The position numbers were made by a program, and so were the translations under genes. The notes under the pieces were generated by a model that made no database searches, was not told the DNA's origin, and saw only the letters and a program-made list of their open reading frames with translations. From a virus: 45,034 nt of DNA. The stretch lies in IMG/VR virus record IMGVR_UViG_3300019776_000074, positions 1-45,034 of that record. The stretch is one strand, 5' to 3'. This document shows, piece by piece, positions 1 through 7,524 of the stretch. The stretch's first letter is position 1; every line of letters begins with the position of its first letter.

Positions 1-312
1 ATCGTTGAACAGGAAACGCAGGCTATTATTGTTGCTAGTTTTGGTACTTTTAGCACTGGCATCAATATTAGAAATCTGCACAACATTATATTTGCTAGTC
101 CATCTAAGTCTCGGATAAGAAACTTGCAGTCTATTGGTCGTGGGCTTCGTACCAGCGAAACAAAAGACTCAGCAACTCTATATGATATCGCAGATGATAT
201 GCGCTACAAAAAGCATGAGAACTATACATTAAAGCATTTCGCAGAGAGGTTGAAAGTATATGGTGAGGAAAAGTTCAAGTTCAAGATTTACAAGATTGAC
301 CTAAAAGGATAA
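1..312 (+). CDS. uvsW: UvsW-type helicase, C-terminal part (5' end outside window)
   Basis: The gene is open from the first base in frame 1, so only the last 103 residues are present. It is the C-terminal RecA-like domain of an SF2 helicase. Visible motifs are VASFGTFSTGINI (motif V region, which T4 UvsW has as a very similar VASYG.FSTG) and QSIGRGLR (motif VI with the arginine fingers). T4 UvsW is a branch-migrating helicase that unwinds R-loops and remodels recombination intermediates, helping the switch from origin-dependent to recombination-dependent replication. Its position just upstream of gene 55 matches cyanophage-type T4 genomes. The family call is firm; nothing can be said about the N-terminus. 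Confidence 0.9.
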   Translation: MVEQETQAIIVASFGTFSTGINIRNLHNIIFASPSKSRIRNLQSIGRGLRTSETKDSATLYDIADDMRYKKHENYTLKHFAERLKVYGEEKFKFKIYKIDLKG

Positions 313-319
313 CATTATC

Positions 320-787
320 ATGGAAATATATCACATAAGACTAAACACAGGTGAAGACTTGATATCGCAAGTTGTCTGGCCTGAAACTAAACCAGGAAAC
401 GAAGGACACATCATTCTGGTAAATCCAATGAAGATACTATGTATACCTTCTAGTAAGCCAGGATTCGTTACGTTGTCACTTATGCAGTGGATATTTGCCA
501 AGATAACAGAAGACCAAGAATTCAACATCTTCAACAGAGACATTCTAACAATGTCTAAGCCTAATCCTAATCTAAAAGAATACTACAACGAGACTGTTGA
601 GTATTTCAACAGACGGAATACAAACAGCAACATCGAACTATATCTTGATGACTTAGAAAAGGAAATACAGGCAATAGAGGATTCTGATAAAGCAGTAGAC
701 GAAGGAGAAGTAAATCCTGAATTAGAAAAGCTCATCTCTGACTTGCTTACTTCATTCTCATCCAATAACAGAGGAACATTACACTGA
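320..787 (+). CDS. Sm-like-fold candidate protein, acidic C-terminal tail
   Basis: This 155-residue protein starts with a short beta-rich module (IRLNTGEDLISQV, then a VNPMKI strand and SLMQWIF). The same lay-out occurs in the 101-residue protein at 36228, which begins IKLINGEELLAETV. This pattern is common in small proteins of marine T4-like phages that are suspected to adopt an Sm/Lsm fold and so bind RNA. The last 60 residues are rich in Glu and Asp and look disordered. The gene sits 7 bases after uvsW, and its stop overlaps the next ATG (TGATG). The coding status is well supported. The fold is an inference from pattern and I cannot assign a role. Confidence 0.7.
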   Translation: MEIYHIRLNTGEDLISQVVWPETKPGNEGHIILVNPMKILCIPSSKPGFVTLSLMQWIFAKITEDQEFNIFNRDILTMSKPNPNLKEYYNETVEYFNRRNTNSNIELYLDDLEKEIQAIEDSDKAVDEGEVNPELEKLISDLLTSFSSNNRGTLH

Positions 788-1056
788 TGGCCACAACAAA
801 AGATACAATAATGGAACTAGATGATGACAATGACTTTGGATTTTCATTTCATGATGAGGAAGAGATTGTTACATCATCAGGCGTAACAGATGAGGTGGAA
901 GTATTGAAGAATAGACTTAGAACTGTAAGAAAAACATATCTTCCATTGCTTCAGCATCTATCAAAAGATCCTGATAAGCCGATGATTAAGTGGCCTAATA
1001 GGAAAGATATACTAGATAAGCAGATTAAGAAGATGATTGAGTTAACTGAGGTATAA
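787..1056 (+). CDS. conserved small phage protein of unknown function
   Basis: An 89-residue protein with an acidic N-terminal third (ELDDDNDFGFSF) and a basic helical C-terminal half containing KPMIKWPNRKDILDKQIKK. Small proteins with an IKWPNR-like segment are, as far as I recall, common next to uvsW or 55 in marine T4-like phages. No catalytic motif is visible. The start overlaps the preceding stop as TGATG, so it is probably translationally coupled. A gap of 75 bases without an obvious promoter follows before gene 55. Confidence 0.7.
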   Translation: MATTKDTIMELDDDNDFGFSFHDEEEIVTSSGVTDEVEVLKNRLRTVRKTYLPLLQHLSKDPDKPMIKWPNRKDILDKQIKKMIELTEV

Positions 1057-1131
1057 TTAAAGTTATTCATATCATCGCAGGCATAGCCTTTATACCACGT
1101 TGTCAACCATTAGTCAAGAGAAAAGTGCATT

Positions 1132-1722
1132 ATGAGTAATAATAAAACTACCAAGGTACACTATGTAGATAATCAGAAGTTCTATCAGGAAATATTGAAT
1201 CACAAGAAAAAAGTTTCAGAAGCAAGAGAAAAAGGTCTTGAAGATCCTAGACTTCCGAACTATATAGGTGAGTGTATATGGAAGATAGCCTCAAAGCTGG
1301 CAAACAAGCCATGCTTTATGAACTACTCTTACAGAGATGAGATGATATCTGATGGAATAGAAAACTGTATTCTGTATTTCAACGATTATGATCCTGCGAT
1401 TGGTAAAAATCCATTTGCATACTTTACACAGGTAATATACTTTGCTTTCCTTAGACGCATTAACAAGGAAGAAAAGAACAGATACATAATCTATAAAAAT
1501 TTCCAAGAGACAATAGTAAACAATGGTCATGCAGGCTTTCTTGTGGACGGTGATGACAATCACTTGATGACTGTCAATCTCTATGATAACATTAACGACT
1601 TCTTGGAAAGATTTGAAAAGAAAGAGGCAGTCAAAAAGGAAAAGAGAAAGATTGCCAAAGAAGGTTTAACCAAGTTTTACGAGGAAGAAAACGATGAGCA
1701 ACGAAGTGCCGTTTCAAATTGA
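1132..1722 (+). CDS. 55: late-transcription sigma factor gp55
   Basis: The 196-residue protein matches T4 gp55, the small sigma-70-family factor that binds host RNA polymerase core and recognises late promoters when loaded with the gp45 clamp. The diagnostic block is MISDGIENCILYFNDYDP followed by KNPFAYFTQVIYFAFLRRI (region 2, binding core and the -10-like element). Upstream, PRLPNYIGECIWKIA aligns with the T4 N-terminal region. Length is close to T4 gp55 (185 residues). A purine-rich stretch (AAGAGAAAAG) precedes the ATG. Its clamp partner gp45 is at 13023. Confidence 0.96.
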   Translation: MSNNKTTKVHYVDNQKFYQEILNHKKKVSEAREKGLEDPRLPNYIGECIWKIASKLANKPCFMNYSYRDEMISDGIENCILYFNDYDPAIGKNPFAYFTQVIYFAFLRRINKEEKNRYIIYKNFQETIVNNGHAGFLVDGDDNHLMTVNLYDNINDFLERFEKKEAVKKEKRKIAKEGLTKFYEEENDEQRSAVSN

Positions 1723-1885
1723 ACATTTGATTAACAGTCTTCTAAACAAAAATGAAAGTGTTTACATTCGCGGAAATTATAGACAGCGTATGGTAAACAT
1801 ACAGGAAGCACTTGACAAAGCAATCAAAAAGTACGATAATGAACTCTATATAGCTAATACTCAAGGAAAGAAAAAGAGAGCGTGA
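1694..1885 (+). CDS. small protein of unknown function
   Basis: A 63-residue basic protein that overlaps the 3' end of gene 55 by 29 bases in another frame. The start is supported by the purine-rich GAGGAAGAAAACG just before the ATG. The sequence is mostly helical (LINSLLNKNESVYIRGNYRQRMVNIQEALDK, given here only as its general character) and ends in a lysine-rich tail. No known domain is recognised. It begins a chain of overlapping short genes that leads to gene 47. Confidence 0.6.
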   Translation: MSNEVPFQIEHLINSLLNKNESVYIRGNYRQRMVNIQEALDKAIKKYDNELYIANTQGKKKRA

Positions 1886-2070
1886 ACGAGAAACATTTGT
1901 TATGGCATATGTTCAACTATATGGAACCATATGCTGTTGAAAATATGATTGGTTGTATGGAAGGCAATAAAGCATCTTTCTCAAAAGAACCTCAGCAAGG
2001 CGAAATCACTGTTGCGACAGCCTTCAAAGAAAGATACGAAGCATACAAGAAAGCGAAACAGAATGGATAA
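1882..2070 (+). CDS. small protein of unknown function, GTG start
   Basis: A 62-residue protein beginning with GTG, whose first bases overlap the preceding stop (GTGA). It is preceded by AAGAAAAAGAGAG, a plausible ribosome-binding region. Composition is ordinary, with a Lys-rich C-terminus (YEAYKKAKQ). No domain is recognised. Its 3' end overlaps the next ATG by eight bases. Support is contextual: it is the only frame that continues the chain without a gap. Confidence 0.5.
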   Translation: MNEKHLLWHMFNYMEPYAVENMIGCMEGNKASFSKEPQQGEITVATAFKERYEAYKKAKQNG

Positions 2071-2350
2071 AGAGTATCTTGTGTGGTTAAAACACTCTAA
2101 ACTAGAATGGAAAAAATATCCAGATGAAAAACCGATAGAACGAGGTTATTACTATACATCATATTTCAATATTGATGAAAATCAAGAATATATGAAATGT
2201 ATTTGGTGGGATCCGAATACACAAAAATGGTCTCCATGGAGACCAAATGGAACACCGCAGTTGAGAGTTTTGATGTTTGCTCCTTCAACTCGCTCAGGAT
2301 ATTATGGAGAATGTATGAACTATCAACGTGAGGATGAGATATATGGCTAA
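2063..2350 (+). CDS. small Trp-rich protein of unknown function
   Basis: A 95-residue protein. The frame stays open upstream to 1949, but that stretch overlaps the preceding gene; ATG 2063 keeps the usual short overlap and begins MDKEYLVWLKHSKLEWKKYP. The middle part (GYYYTSYFNID and CIWWDPNTQKWSPWRPNG) looks like a small beta-sheet domain with exposed aromatics. I do not recognise it. It overlaps the start of gene 47 by eight bases. Confidence 0.6.
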   Translation: MDKEYLVWLKHSKLEWKKYPDEKPIERGYYYTSYFNIDENQEYMKCIWWDPNTQKWSPWRPNGTPQLRVLMFAPSTRSGYYGECMNYQREDEIYG

Positions 2351-3425
2351 GGTACTAATTCTTACCGATACTCACTGGGGAGTCAGAAATGATTCCCCAG
2401 TTTTTCTAGATTACTTTAAGAAGACGATGGATGAGTTTGTGCTTCCGTACATTCGGGAACACAACATCAAGCATGTGATCCACGCTGGTGACCTTGTAGA
2501 CAGGCGCAAGTATATCAACGTGAACACAGCGCATCGCCTTCGTCATGACTTTCTTATTCCATTGAATGACATGGATGTAGAAACTCACATCATTGCAGGT
2601 AATCATGATGAGTATTACAAAGATACGTATCGTGTAAACTCTCTCACTGAGTTTGTTGCTGGGCGCTATAAGAACATTCACACCTATTCTAGCCCAACCA
2701 CAATTACCATTGATGGGTTTGATATCTTTCTACTACCATGGATTACCAAGGAAGCAGAGAAAGAGTGTTATGATGCCGTAGAGAAATCTAAGGCTGCTGT
2801 TTGTATTGCTCACCTTGAACTTGATGGCTTTGAGATGCAGAAAGGAATGTTATCAGACCATGGATGGAATCACAAAATTTTTGGAAGGTTTGATAGTGTT
2901 CTTACTGGCCATTATCATCACCGCAGTAATCGGGACAATATTCATTATATTGGTGCTTTGTGCGAGCATATATGGTCTGACTATAATGACCCTAGGGGTT
3001 TTGTTACGTTTGATACAGAAACCCGTGTTCTGGATTTTCATCGCAATCCTTTTCGCATATTTCATATGGTCGCATACGATGATGTGAAGAACCCAGACAT
3101 TCTTGAAAAGATTGCCGCAACAGACTATTCCAAGTATAAGGATTGTTATGTAAAGATTGTTTGTGTGAACAAGACTAATCCATATGCATTTGATATGTTG
3201 TTGGACAAGTTGTACAAGGAACAGCCGGCAGATATTTCCATTGTTGAAGATGTGAATAGCTTCATAGATAACAATGTGGATGAACTGGTAGACGAAGCGC
3301 AAGACACACTTACCATTCTAGATAACTACATTCAAGGCTTGACTTTGCCTGTTGAATCTGATAAGATGAAACATTACATGCGTGAAATCTATACCGAAGC
3401 AATGTCATTGGAAAACATAGAATGA
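2343..3425 (+). CDS. 47: gp47, Mre11-like recombination nuclease subunit
   Basis: This 360-residue protein is the calcineurin-like phosphoesterase subunit of the T4 gp46/gp47 complex, which resects DNA ends for recombination-dependent replication. The metal-binding motifs are in order: DTHWG (D9, H11), HAGDLVD, GNHDEYY and GHYHHRS. GTG 2328 and ATG 2334 are possible earlier starts. ATG 2343 is preferred because it begins directly with the beta-strand AKVLILTDTHWG and has AGGATGAG upstream. Length is near T4 gp47 (339). Its partner gp46 lies four small genes downstream, a wider separation than in T4. Confidence 0.95.
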   Translation: MAKVLILTDTHWGVRNDSPVFLDYFKKTMDEFVLPYIREHNIKHVIHAGDLVDRRKYINVNTAHRLRHDFLIPLNDMDVETHIIAGNHDEYYKDTYRVNSLTEFVAGRYKNIHTYSSPTTITIDGFDIFLLPWITKEAEKECYDAVEKSKAAVCIAHLELDGFEMQKGMLSDHGWNHKIFGRFDSVLTGHYHHRSNRDNIHYIGALCEHIWSDYNDPRGFVTFDTETRVLDFHRNPFRIFHMVAYDDVKNPDILEKIAATDYSKYKDCYVKIVCVNKTNPYAFDMLLDKLYKEQPADISIVEDVNSFIDNNVDELVDEAQDTLTILDNYIQGLTLPVESDKMKHYMREIYTEAMSLENIE

Positions 3426-3796
3426 GTGAAGAGCCGTATCTAACATACAACATTGGTGATAAGTTCTGGGTTCTGAATGTTATGAAGAACTGGAACTCTG
3501 AAAAAGTTAAGATGGTTGATGCTGATGGCAATGAATGGTATCGTTATCCTGACGGCAAAAATACTTACAAGATTGATGAGTTTGAGATTGTGGGTAAACT
3601 TTTCTTTACGATTGAAGGTGAGGGCGCACTTTGGAACGAAGAAGAATATGTTGACCGATATGCTGTAAGAGTGAATGGTGAACATCTTGACGAAGTATGG
3701 CAAGAAGATTTAGACGGTGAACGTGGATATCCTTATTACTTCCGTACCCGTGAAGAAGCGGAAGCAAAGGTTGCTGAGTTGAAAGCCGCTGAATGA
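3422..3796 (+). CDS. hypothetical protein
   Basis: A 124-residue acidic protein starting within an ATGA overlap with the stop of gene 47. It is rich in Tyr, Trp and Glu and appears mostly beta until a helical, Ala/Glu-rich end (RTREEAEAKVAELKAAE). That ending resembles the last helix of many small phage proteins that annotate sequence-display properties rather than catalysis. No active-site motif is visible. It probably shares the gene 47 transcript. Confidence 0.65.
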   Translation: MSEEPYLTYNIGDKFWVLNVMKNWNSEKVKMVDADGNEWYRYPDGKNTYKIDEFEIVGKLFFTIEGEGALWNEEEYVDRYAVRVNGEHLDEVWQEDLDGERGYPYYFRTREEAEAKVAELKAAE

Positions 3797-3975
3797 TCAT
3801 AACCGATGAACCGTTCGACCTTGAGCTTATGTACGATCTGCATGGACTTGTAGGCATTGATGCAGTTACCGAATACTTCAATCTTATTGAGAAAGAATGC
3901 CCAGATAGAGTTGCTGAATATAGAAGAGTGTTGAAAGAGTATTACGACACTCGTTATTGGGAAAAGTATGAATGA
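3793..3975 (+). CDS. hypothetical protein
   Basis: A 60-residue acidic protein with an ATGA overlap to the previous stop. It looks all-helical (VTEYFNLIEKECPDRVAEYR). No domain is recognised. The overlap architecture and continuity of the operon are the evidence for coding. Confidence 0.6.
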   Translation: MIITDEPFDLELMYDLHGLVGIDAVTEYFNLIEKECPDRVAEYRRVLKEYYDTRYWEKYE

Positions 3976-4103
3976 AATACTACTTTGCGATTGCCGCATT
4001 CTTGATTATCATTGGCTTTGCATTCTATATTGAGATAGCCACATGGCGCGAATGTCTCACCGACAATAGTTTCTTTTATTGTATGAGGATTATGTCAAGA
4101 TGA
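3972..4103 (+). CDS. small membrane protein, 43 aa
   Basis: A short frame that starts at ATG 3972 in an ATGA overlap and ends at TGA 4101-4103. The first 20 residues are a hydrophobic segment (YYFAIAAFLIIIGFAFYI), enough for one membrane span, followed by a short hydrophilic tail with two cysteines. Small single-span proteins are frequent between T4 replication genes, but I cannot name it. It might act at the inner membrane in host takeover or lysis timing; this is a guess from topology only. Confidence 0.55.
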   Translation: MKYYFAIAAFLIIIGFAFYIEIATWRECLTDNSFFYCMRIMSR

Positions 4104-4252
4104 AGAAGATTGAAGTCGTTTTTCCTGGTGTAGACCGTAAAGCAGAACCTGAACTTGATCGGAAGTTGCAAGAGTTAGAAAAAAAGATGCAAGAGGATTT
4201 TGAGAGATTCTTGAAGGAAGAAGATGAAGAGTTGAAGAATGATAACATTTGA
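4100..4252 (+). CDS. small charged helical protein, 50 aa
   Basis: The frame runs from ATG 4100 (overlapping the previous stop) to TGA 4250-4252, overlapping the start of gene 46 by 14 bases. After a short beta-like start (KKIEVVFPGVD) almost the whole protein is Lys/Glu-rich with a heptad-like pattern (LQELEKKMQEDFERFLKEE), suggesting a coiled coil. No known family is recognised. Its place directly before gene 46 might mean co-translation with it. Confidence 0.55.
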   Translation: MKKIEVVFPGVDRKAEPELDRKLQELEKKMQEDFERFLKEEDEELKNDNI

Positions 4253-5954
4253 AGTGATTAGATGGAAGAATCTTCTATCAACTGGTAATGCGTGGACTGA
4301 AATTGAACTAAACGCAAACAAGACAAATCTGATTGTAGGTGCGAACGGGCATGGTAAGTCTACCATTCTTGACGCACTTACTTTTGTTTTGTTTGGTAAG
4401 CCATTTCGTAAGATCAATAAGCCTATGTTGGTCAATAGCGTGAATGGTAAAGACTGCCGTGTAGAGATTGAGTTTAGTGCATACGGCAAGAAGTACAAGA
4501 TCATCCGTGGCATCAAGCCGAACATCTTTGAAATCTATGTTGATGATACTCTCTTGAATCAAGACTCGGCTTCGCGCGACTATCAGGAATATCTTGAAAA
4601 CTTTATCCTCAAGATGAACATGAAGTCATTCTGTCAGATTGTCATTCTTGGTTCAGCATCATTCACTCCTTTCATGCAGTTGACTCCTGCTGACCGTAGA
4701 GCCATCATTGAAGACTTGCTGGACATTCAAATCTTCTCAGTGATGAATCTTCTAGTGAAGCAGCGTTGGCAAGAGAACAAGGAACGCCTTGAACAGCTTC
4801 GCATTCTGTTAAAGTCTGCGGAAGACAAGAAGACATATGTTGAGCGCACACTGGCTAGTCTCAAACAAAACAACGATGACCGTCTTACTGAACTGCAAAG
4901 GCAGCACGATGACCTTGCACAACAAAAGAAGAATTTGTTAGACAAGGTAAAAGGTCTGGCCGAAGAGAAAGAAAAGCTGCTTGAAGAAGTTGCTGATATG
5001 TCTACTCTACGCCAAACATATGAGCTAGCTATCAGACAGATTGCTTCTTGGGACAATGAAGCAAAGCGCAATGAAAAGGAACGAGAGTTCCTTCAATCAT
5101 CGGATAATTGCCCAACGTGTAAGCAAAACATTGATGATTATTTTAAGAGGGCGCGCATCTCTCATTTATTGAATGAGGCCACTTCTACACTTGTTGCCGC
5201 ACAGAAGATGGAAAATGAATCAAACACTATTCTAGAACAGATAAACGACAAAGAACAAAAGTCTAAGCGCATTCAGGCTATCAATGCTGAAATCAAAGCA
5301 GACAAGCAGACGATGATGCATTTCGTGTCCACGATGAATGATATTGAGGATAGCATTGCCAAGATTACAAATGCTGACAAGCTAGTTCAGGACAGTGAAA
5401 CAGAATTGAAGTCTGCTATCACTGATATCTCAACATTAAGTAACGGCATTCAACATCGCTTGAATGAAAGAAAGCTAATTGATACGGCTATGTCTCTACT
5501 CAAGGACGGCGGCATCAAGACAAAGATTATCAAGCAGTATGTGCCAATTATCAATAAGCTGGTAAACAAGTACCTAGATAGAATGGGTTTCTTCGTTAAC
5601 TTTAACATTGATGAGAACTTCAATGAGGTCATCAAGTCTAGATATCGTGATGAGTTTGCTTATGCCAATTTCTCAGAAGGCGAGAAGACACGTATTGATT
5701 TGGCATTGATGTTTACCTGGCGTTCCATTGCCAAGATGAAGAACAGCGTGAATACCAATCTGTTGATACTGGATGAAATCTTAGATGGAAGTTTAGATGC
5801 AAATGGCACTGACGAATTCCTAAAGATCATTCAGACCTTGACAGACGATACAAATACGTTTATTATATCACACAAGACTGATACGATTGCCGATAAGTTC
5901 GATAAGACTTACCGATTTGAGAAGATTAGAAACTTTAGCAGGTTGATGACATGA
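4239..5954 (+). CDS. 46: gp46, Rad50-like recombination ATPase subunit
   Basis: This 571-residue SMC/Rad50-type ATPase pairs with gp47. Walker A is GANGHGKST (residues 34-42). Long coiled-coil arms flank a zinc-hook CPTC (C291, C294). The ABC signature is FSEGEKTR near residue 478, and Walker B is LLILDE (D512, E513), followed by a D-loop GSLD. The length matches T4 gp46 (560). The complex degrades DNA ends and also host DNA, feeding strand invasion by UvsX (40280). The last bases overlap the next gene as ATGA. Confidence 0.96.
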   Translation: MITFEVIRWKNLLSTGNAWTEIELNANKTNLIVGANGHGKSTILDALTFVLFGKPFRKINKPMLVNSVNGKDCRVEIEFSAYGKKYKIIRGIKPNIFEIYVDDTLLNQDSASRDYQEYLENFILKMNMKSFCQIVILGSASFTPFMQLTPADRRAIIEDLLDIQIFSVMNLLVKQRWQENKERLEQLRILLKSAEDKKTYVERTLASLKQNNDDRLTELQRQHDDLAQQKKNLLDKVKGLAEEKEKLLEEVADMSTLRQTYELAIRQIASWDNEAKRNEKEREFLQSSDNCPTCKQNIDDYFKRARISHLLNEATSTLVAAQKMENESNTILEQINDKEQKSKRIQAINAEIKADKQTMMHFVSTMNDIEDSIAKITNADKLVQDSETELKSAITDISTLSNGIQHRLNERKLIDTAMSLLKDGGIKTKIIKQYVPIINKLVNKYLDRMGFFVNFNIDENFNEVIKSRYRDEFAYANFSEGEKTRIDLALMFTWRSIAKMKNSVNTNLLILDEILDGSLDANGTDEFLKIIQTLTDDTNTFIISHKTDTIADKFDKTYRFEKIRNFSRLMT

Positions 5955-6277
5955 CAGTAAAAGAGACGACTGAATATGATAACTTTCTAGGCAAGAAGGA
6001 AGAGATTGCAAAGCCAGCAGCACTCTTTGAGATTGAAGAGACTGAGGAAAGCGAACGCGAAAAGCTTTGGGTAGGAATGCCAGAGTTTGAACAGAAGGAC
6101 AATCCTCCGTTCAAGACAATCTATCTTCACTTCCGTTCAAAAGAAGACTTTGATGAATTTGTCTCAAAGTATAAGAATATGGATGAAGAGCAGAACATTA
6201 CACCCAAGACTAAGAGCATGTGGTATCCACATCTCGACAAGGACGAAAACTCATTGAAGCGTTGGTTTGAAGAATGA
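5951..6277 (+). CDS. phage protein with TKSMWYP domain, function unknown
   Basis: A 108-residue acidic protein. The second half has a beta-alpha element (TIYLHFRSKEDFDEFVSKY) ending in TKSMWYPHLD. This TKS-W(Y/F)P element is, from memory, a recurrent C-terminal module in phage proteins, sometimes attached to ParB-like nucleases or DNA methylases. Here it stands alone. It overlaps both neighbours as ATGA, lying between gp46 and a DNA-glycosyltransferase-like gene, so a role near DNA is possible but unproven. Confidence 0.65.
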   Translation: MTVKETTEYDNFLGKKEEIAKPAALFEIEETEESEREKLWVGMPEFEQKDNPPFKTIYLHFRSKEDFDEFVSKYKNMDEEQNITPKTKSMWYPHLDKDENSLKRWFEE

Positions 6278-7248
6278 CGAACCCGACTCATCCAGTTTAT
6301 ATTATTTCTAAGGGTAGACATGATACAATGTATACCTCGCGCTCACTCGCGCGTATGAAGATTCCGCATTACATTGCCATTGAGCCACAAGATGAAAAAC
6401 TATATGATGAAGCTCTGGATGCATTTAACATTCGTGAGTACGTTACCTTACTTGTTGCTCCTTTTTCTAATCATGGCGACGGTCCTGGTCGCGCTAGAAA
6501 TTGGTGCTGGGATCATTCAATGTCAATTGGTGCAACCTCTCATTGGGTGCTAGACGATAACATTTCTGACTTCTATCGTTTGCATAAGAACCAACGCATT
6601 CGTGTGGAGTCTGGTGTAATCTTCAAGGCCGCAGAAGACTTTGTTGACCGCTTTGAGAATGTTCCTATCTCAGGCTTTCAATATCGGTTCTTCATTGCGC
6701 CCAATCAGGCATATTATCCTTTTACACCAAACACTCGTATCTATTCTACTCTACTCATTCGCAACGATTGTAAACATCGTTGGCGTGGTAGATACAACGA
6801 AGACACGGATATTTGCCTCAGAGTTTTGAAAGATGGTGATTGCACAATTCAGTTCAATGCATTTTTACAAGGAAAGTCTGCAACACAAACCGTCAAGGGT
6901 GGCAACACTGCTGAGTTCTATCACGCTGAAGGTGATCTAGATAAGAGCAAGTGGCGTGACGGTCAGTTGAATGCAACTGGTACAGTGAACAAGTCTCAGA
7001 TGCTAGTTGATATGCACCCTGATGTAGCCAAGCTAGTTTGGAAGTACGGGCGTTGGCATCATCATGTTGACTACCTTCCGTTCCAGAAGCCAGAGCGGGA
7101 ATTGAATCCAGAACAGTTACAGATCCGCAGAAACCTTGGACTCGGGCCAGATGATAACCGTTTGAGACTGAAACCAGGCGTTGATCTTTCAAAGTTACCT
7201 AAGGTCAACAATTACGGGATGGTTCTCAAAAAGATATCAAAGACTTAG
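6274..7248 (+). CDS. TET-associated-type glycosyltransferase (DNA base glycosylation candidate)
   Basis: A 324-residue GT-A-like enzyme. Diagnostic features are PVYIISKGR at the N-terminus, GPGRARNWCWDHS near residue 75, the metal-binding HWVLDDNISDF, and RGRYNEDTDICLR near residue 170. This combination fits the TAGT family, described computationally as phage glycosyltransferases that decorate oxidised or hydroxymethylated bases. No TET/JBP oxygenase or hydroxymethylase is in the window, so the base would come from genes elsewhere. The dNMP kinase at 12340 would suit handling of modified nucleotides. Sugar donor and substrate are unknown. A glycan-modifying role is the alternative. The gene ends in a repeated ACTTAGCC motif and is followed by a terminator. 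Confidence 0.68.
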   Translation: MTNPTHPVYIISKGRHDTMYTSRSLARMKIPHYIAIEPQDEKLYDEALDAFNIREYVTLLVAPFSNHGDGPGRARNWCWDHSMSIGATSHWVLDDNISDFYRLHKNQRIRVESGVIFKAAEDFVDRFENVPISGFQYRFFIAPNQAYYPFTPNTRIYSTLLIRNDCKHRWRGRYNEDTDICLRVLKDGDCTIQFNAFLQGKSATQTVKGGNTAEFYHAEGDLDKSKWRDGQLNATGTVNKSQMLVDMHPDVAKLVWKYGRWHHHVDYLPFQKPERELNPEQLQIRRNLGLGPDDNRLRLKPGVDLSKLPKVNNYGMVLKKISKT

Positions 7249-7363
7249 CCGAACCCAATAAAATCAATCACTTAGCCACCAGCCATGCGTCCAGCGTATG
7301 GCTGGTATGCTTTTTAAGACATTGTAAATCCGACTTGCCATCCCCATATCTAGTATATGATGA
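7243..7363. repeat. intergenic module, copy A (two shared blocks around a hairpin)
   Basis: Two blocks recur at 43561-43691. The first (7252-7277) is 26 bases, identical in both copies. The second (7329-7363) is 35 bases with one mismatch and contains TTGCCA and TCTAGTATATGATGA. Between them each copy has a hairpin ending in GGTATGC and about 25 unrelated bases. ACTTAGCC occurs twice in each copy (here 7243-7250 and 7270-7277). The second block ends on the ATGATG of a small reading frame in both places. A shared promoter module is the simplest reading. Confidence 0.8.
7278..7315 (+). terminator. Rho-independent terminator after the glycosyltransferase
   Basis: ACCAGCCATGCG (7278-7289) pairs with CGTATGGCTGGT (7295-7306) through 12 pairs including one G-U, around a five-base loop. 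Four bases later comes a run of five T (7311-7315). It would end the transcript that runs from gene 55 through the glycosyltransferase. Confidence 0.75.
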
Positions 7364-7470
7364 CATTCATTAAGAGGTTCCGCGCCTTCTGGTCAAAGCT
7401 TGAAAAGCTTCATCGGAAGAAGTGGTTAGAAAATTGCCGTATTCATCGGAAGATGATGGGTGAAGAATAA
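7357..7470 (+). CDS. small basic protein, 37 aa, possible
   Basis: The frame runs from ATG 7357 (or 7360) to TAA 7468-7470. It encodes a strongly basic helix (FIKRFRAFWSKLEKLHRKKW). There is no ribosome-binding site; the start lies inside the conserved block of the repeated module, as does the start of the unrelated frame at 43685. A leaderless start or a regulatory non-coding leader are both possible. Evidence for coding is limited. Confidence 0.35.
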   Translation: MMTFIKRFRAFWSKLEKLHRKKWLENCRIHRKMMGEE

Positions 7471-7472
7471 GA

Positions 7473-7501
7473 TTGACCTCAGCCGCATATTCGTATAAGA
7501 T
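7473..7501 (+). promoter_or_regulatory. sigma70-like promoter for the HExxH-VWA gene
   Basis: TTGACC (7473-7478) and TAAGAT (7496-7501) are spaced by 17 bases, with TATAAG overlapping the -10. A leader of about 17 bases including AAGAGGAC precedes the ATG at 7525. Confidence 0.6.
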
Positions 7502-7524
7502 AAGTCCATAATCAAGAGGACATA

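Noticed and set aside
1036-1054. Promoter for gene 55 from TTGAGT and TATAAT
   Set aside because: The two hexamers are only about nine bases apart, far too close for a sigma70 promoter.
2853-3302. 149-residue open frame on the - strand
   Set aside because: It is a shadow of gene 47 and has no independent start signal.
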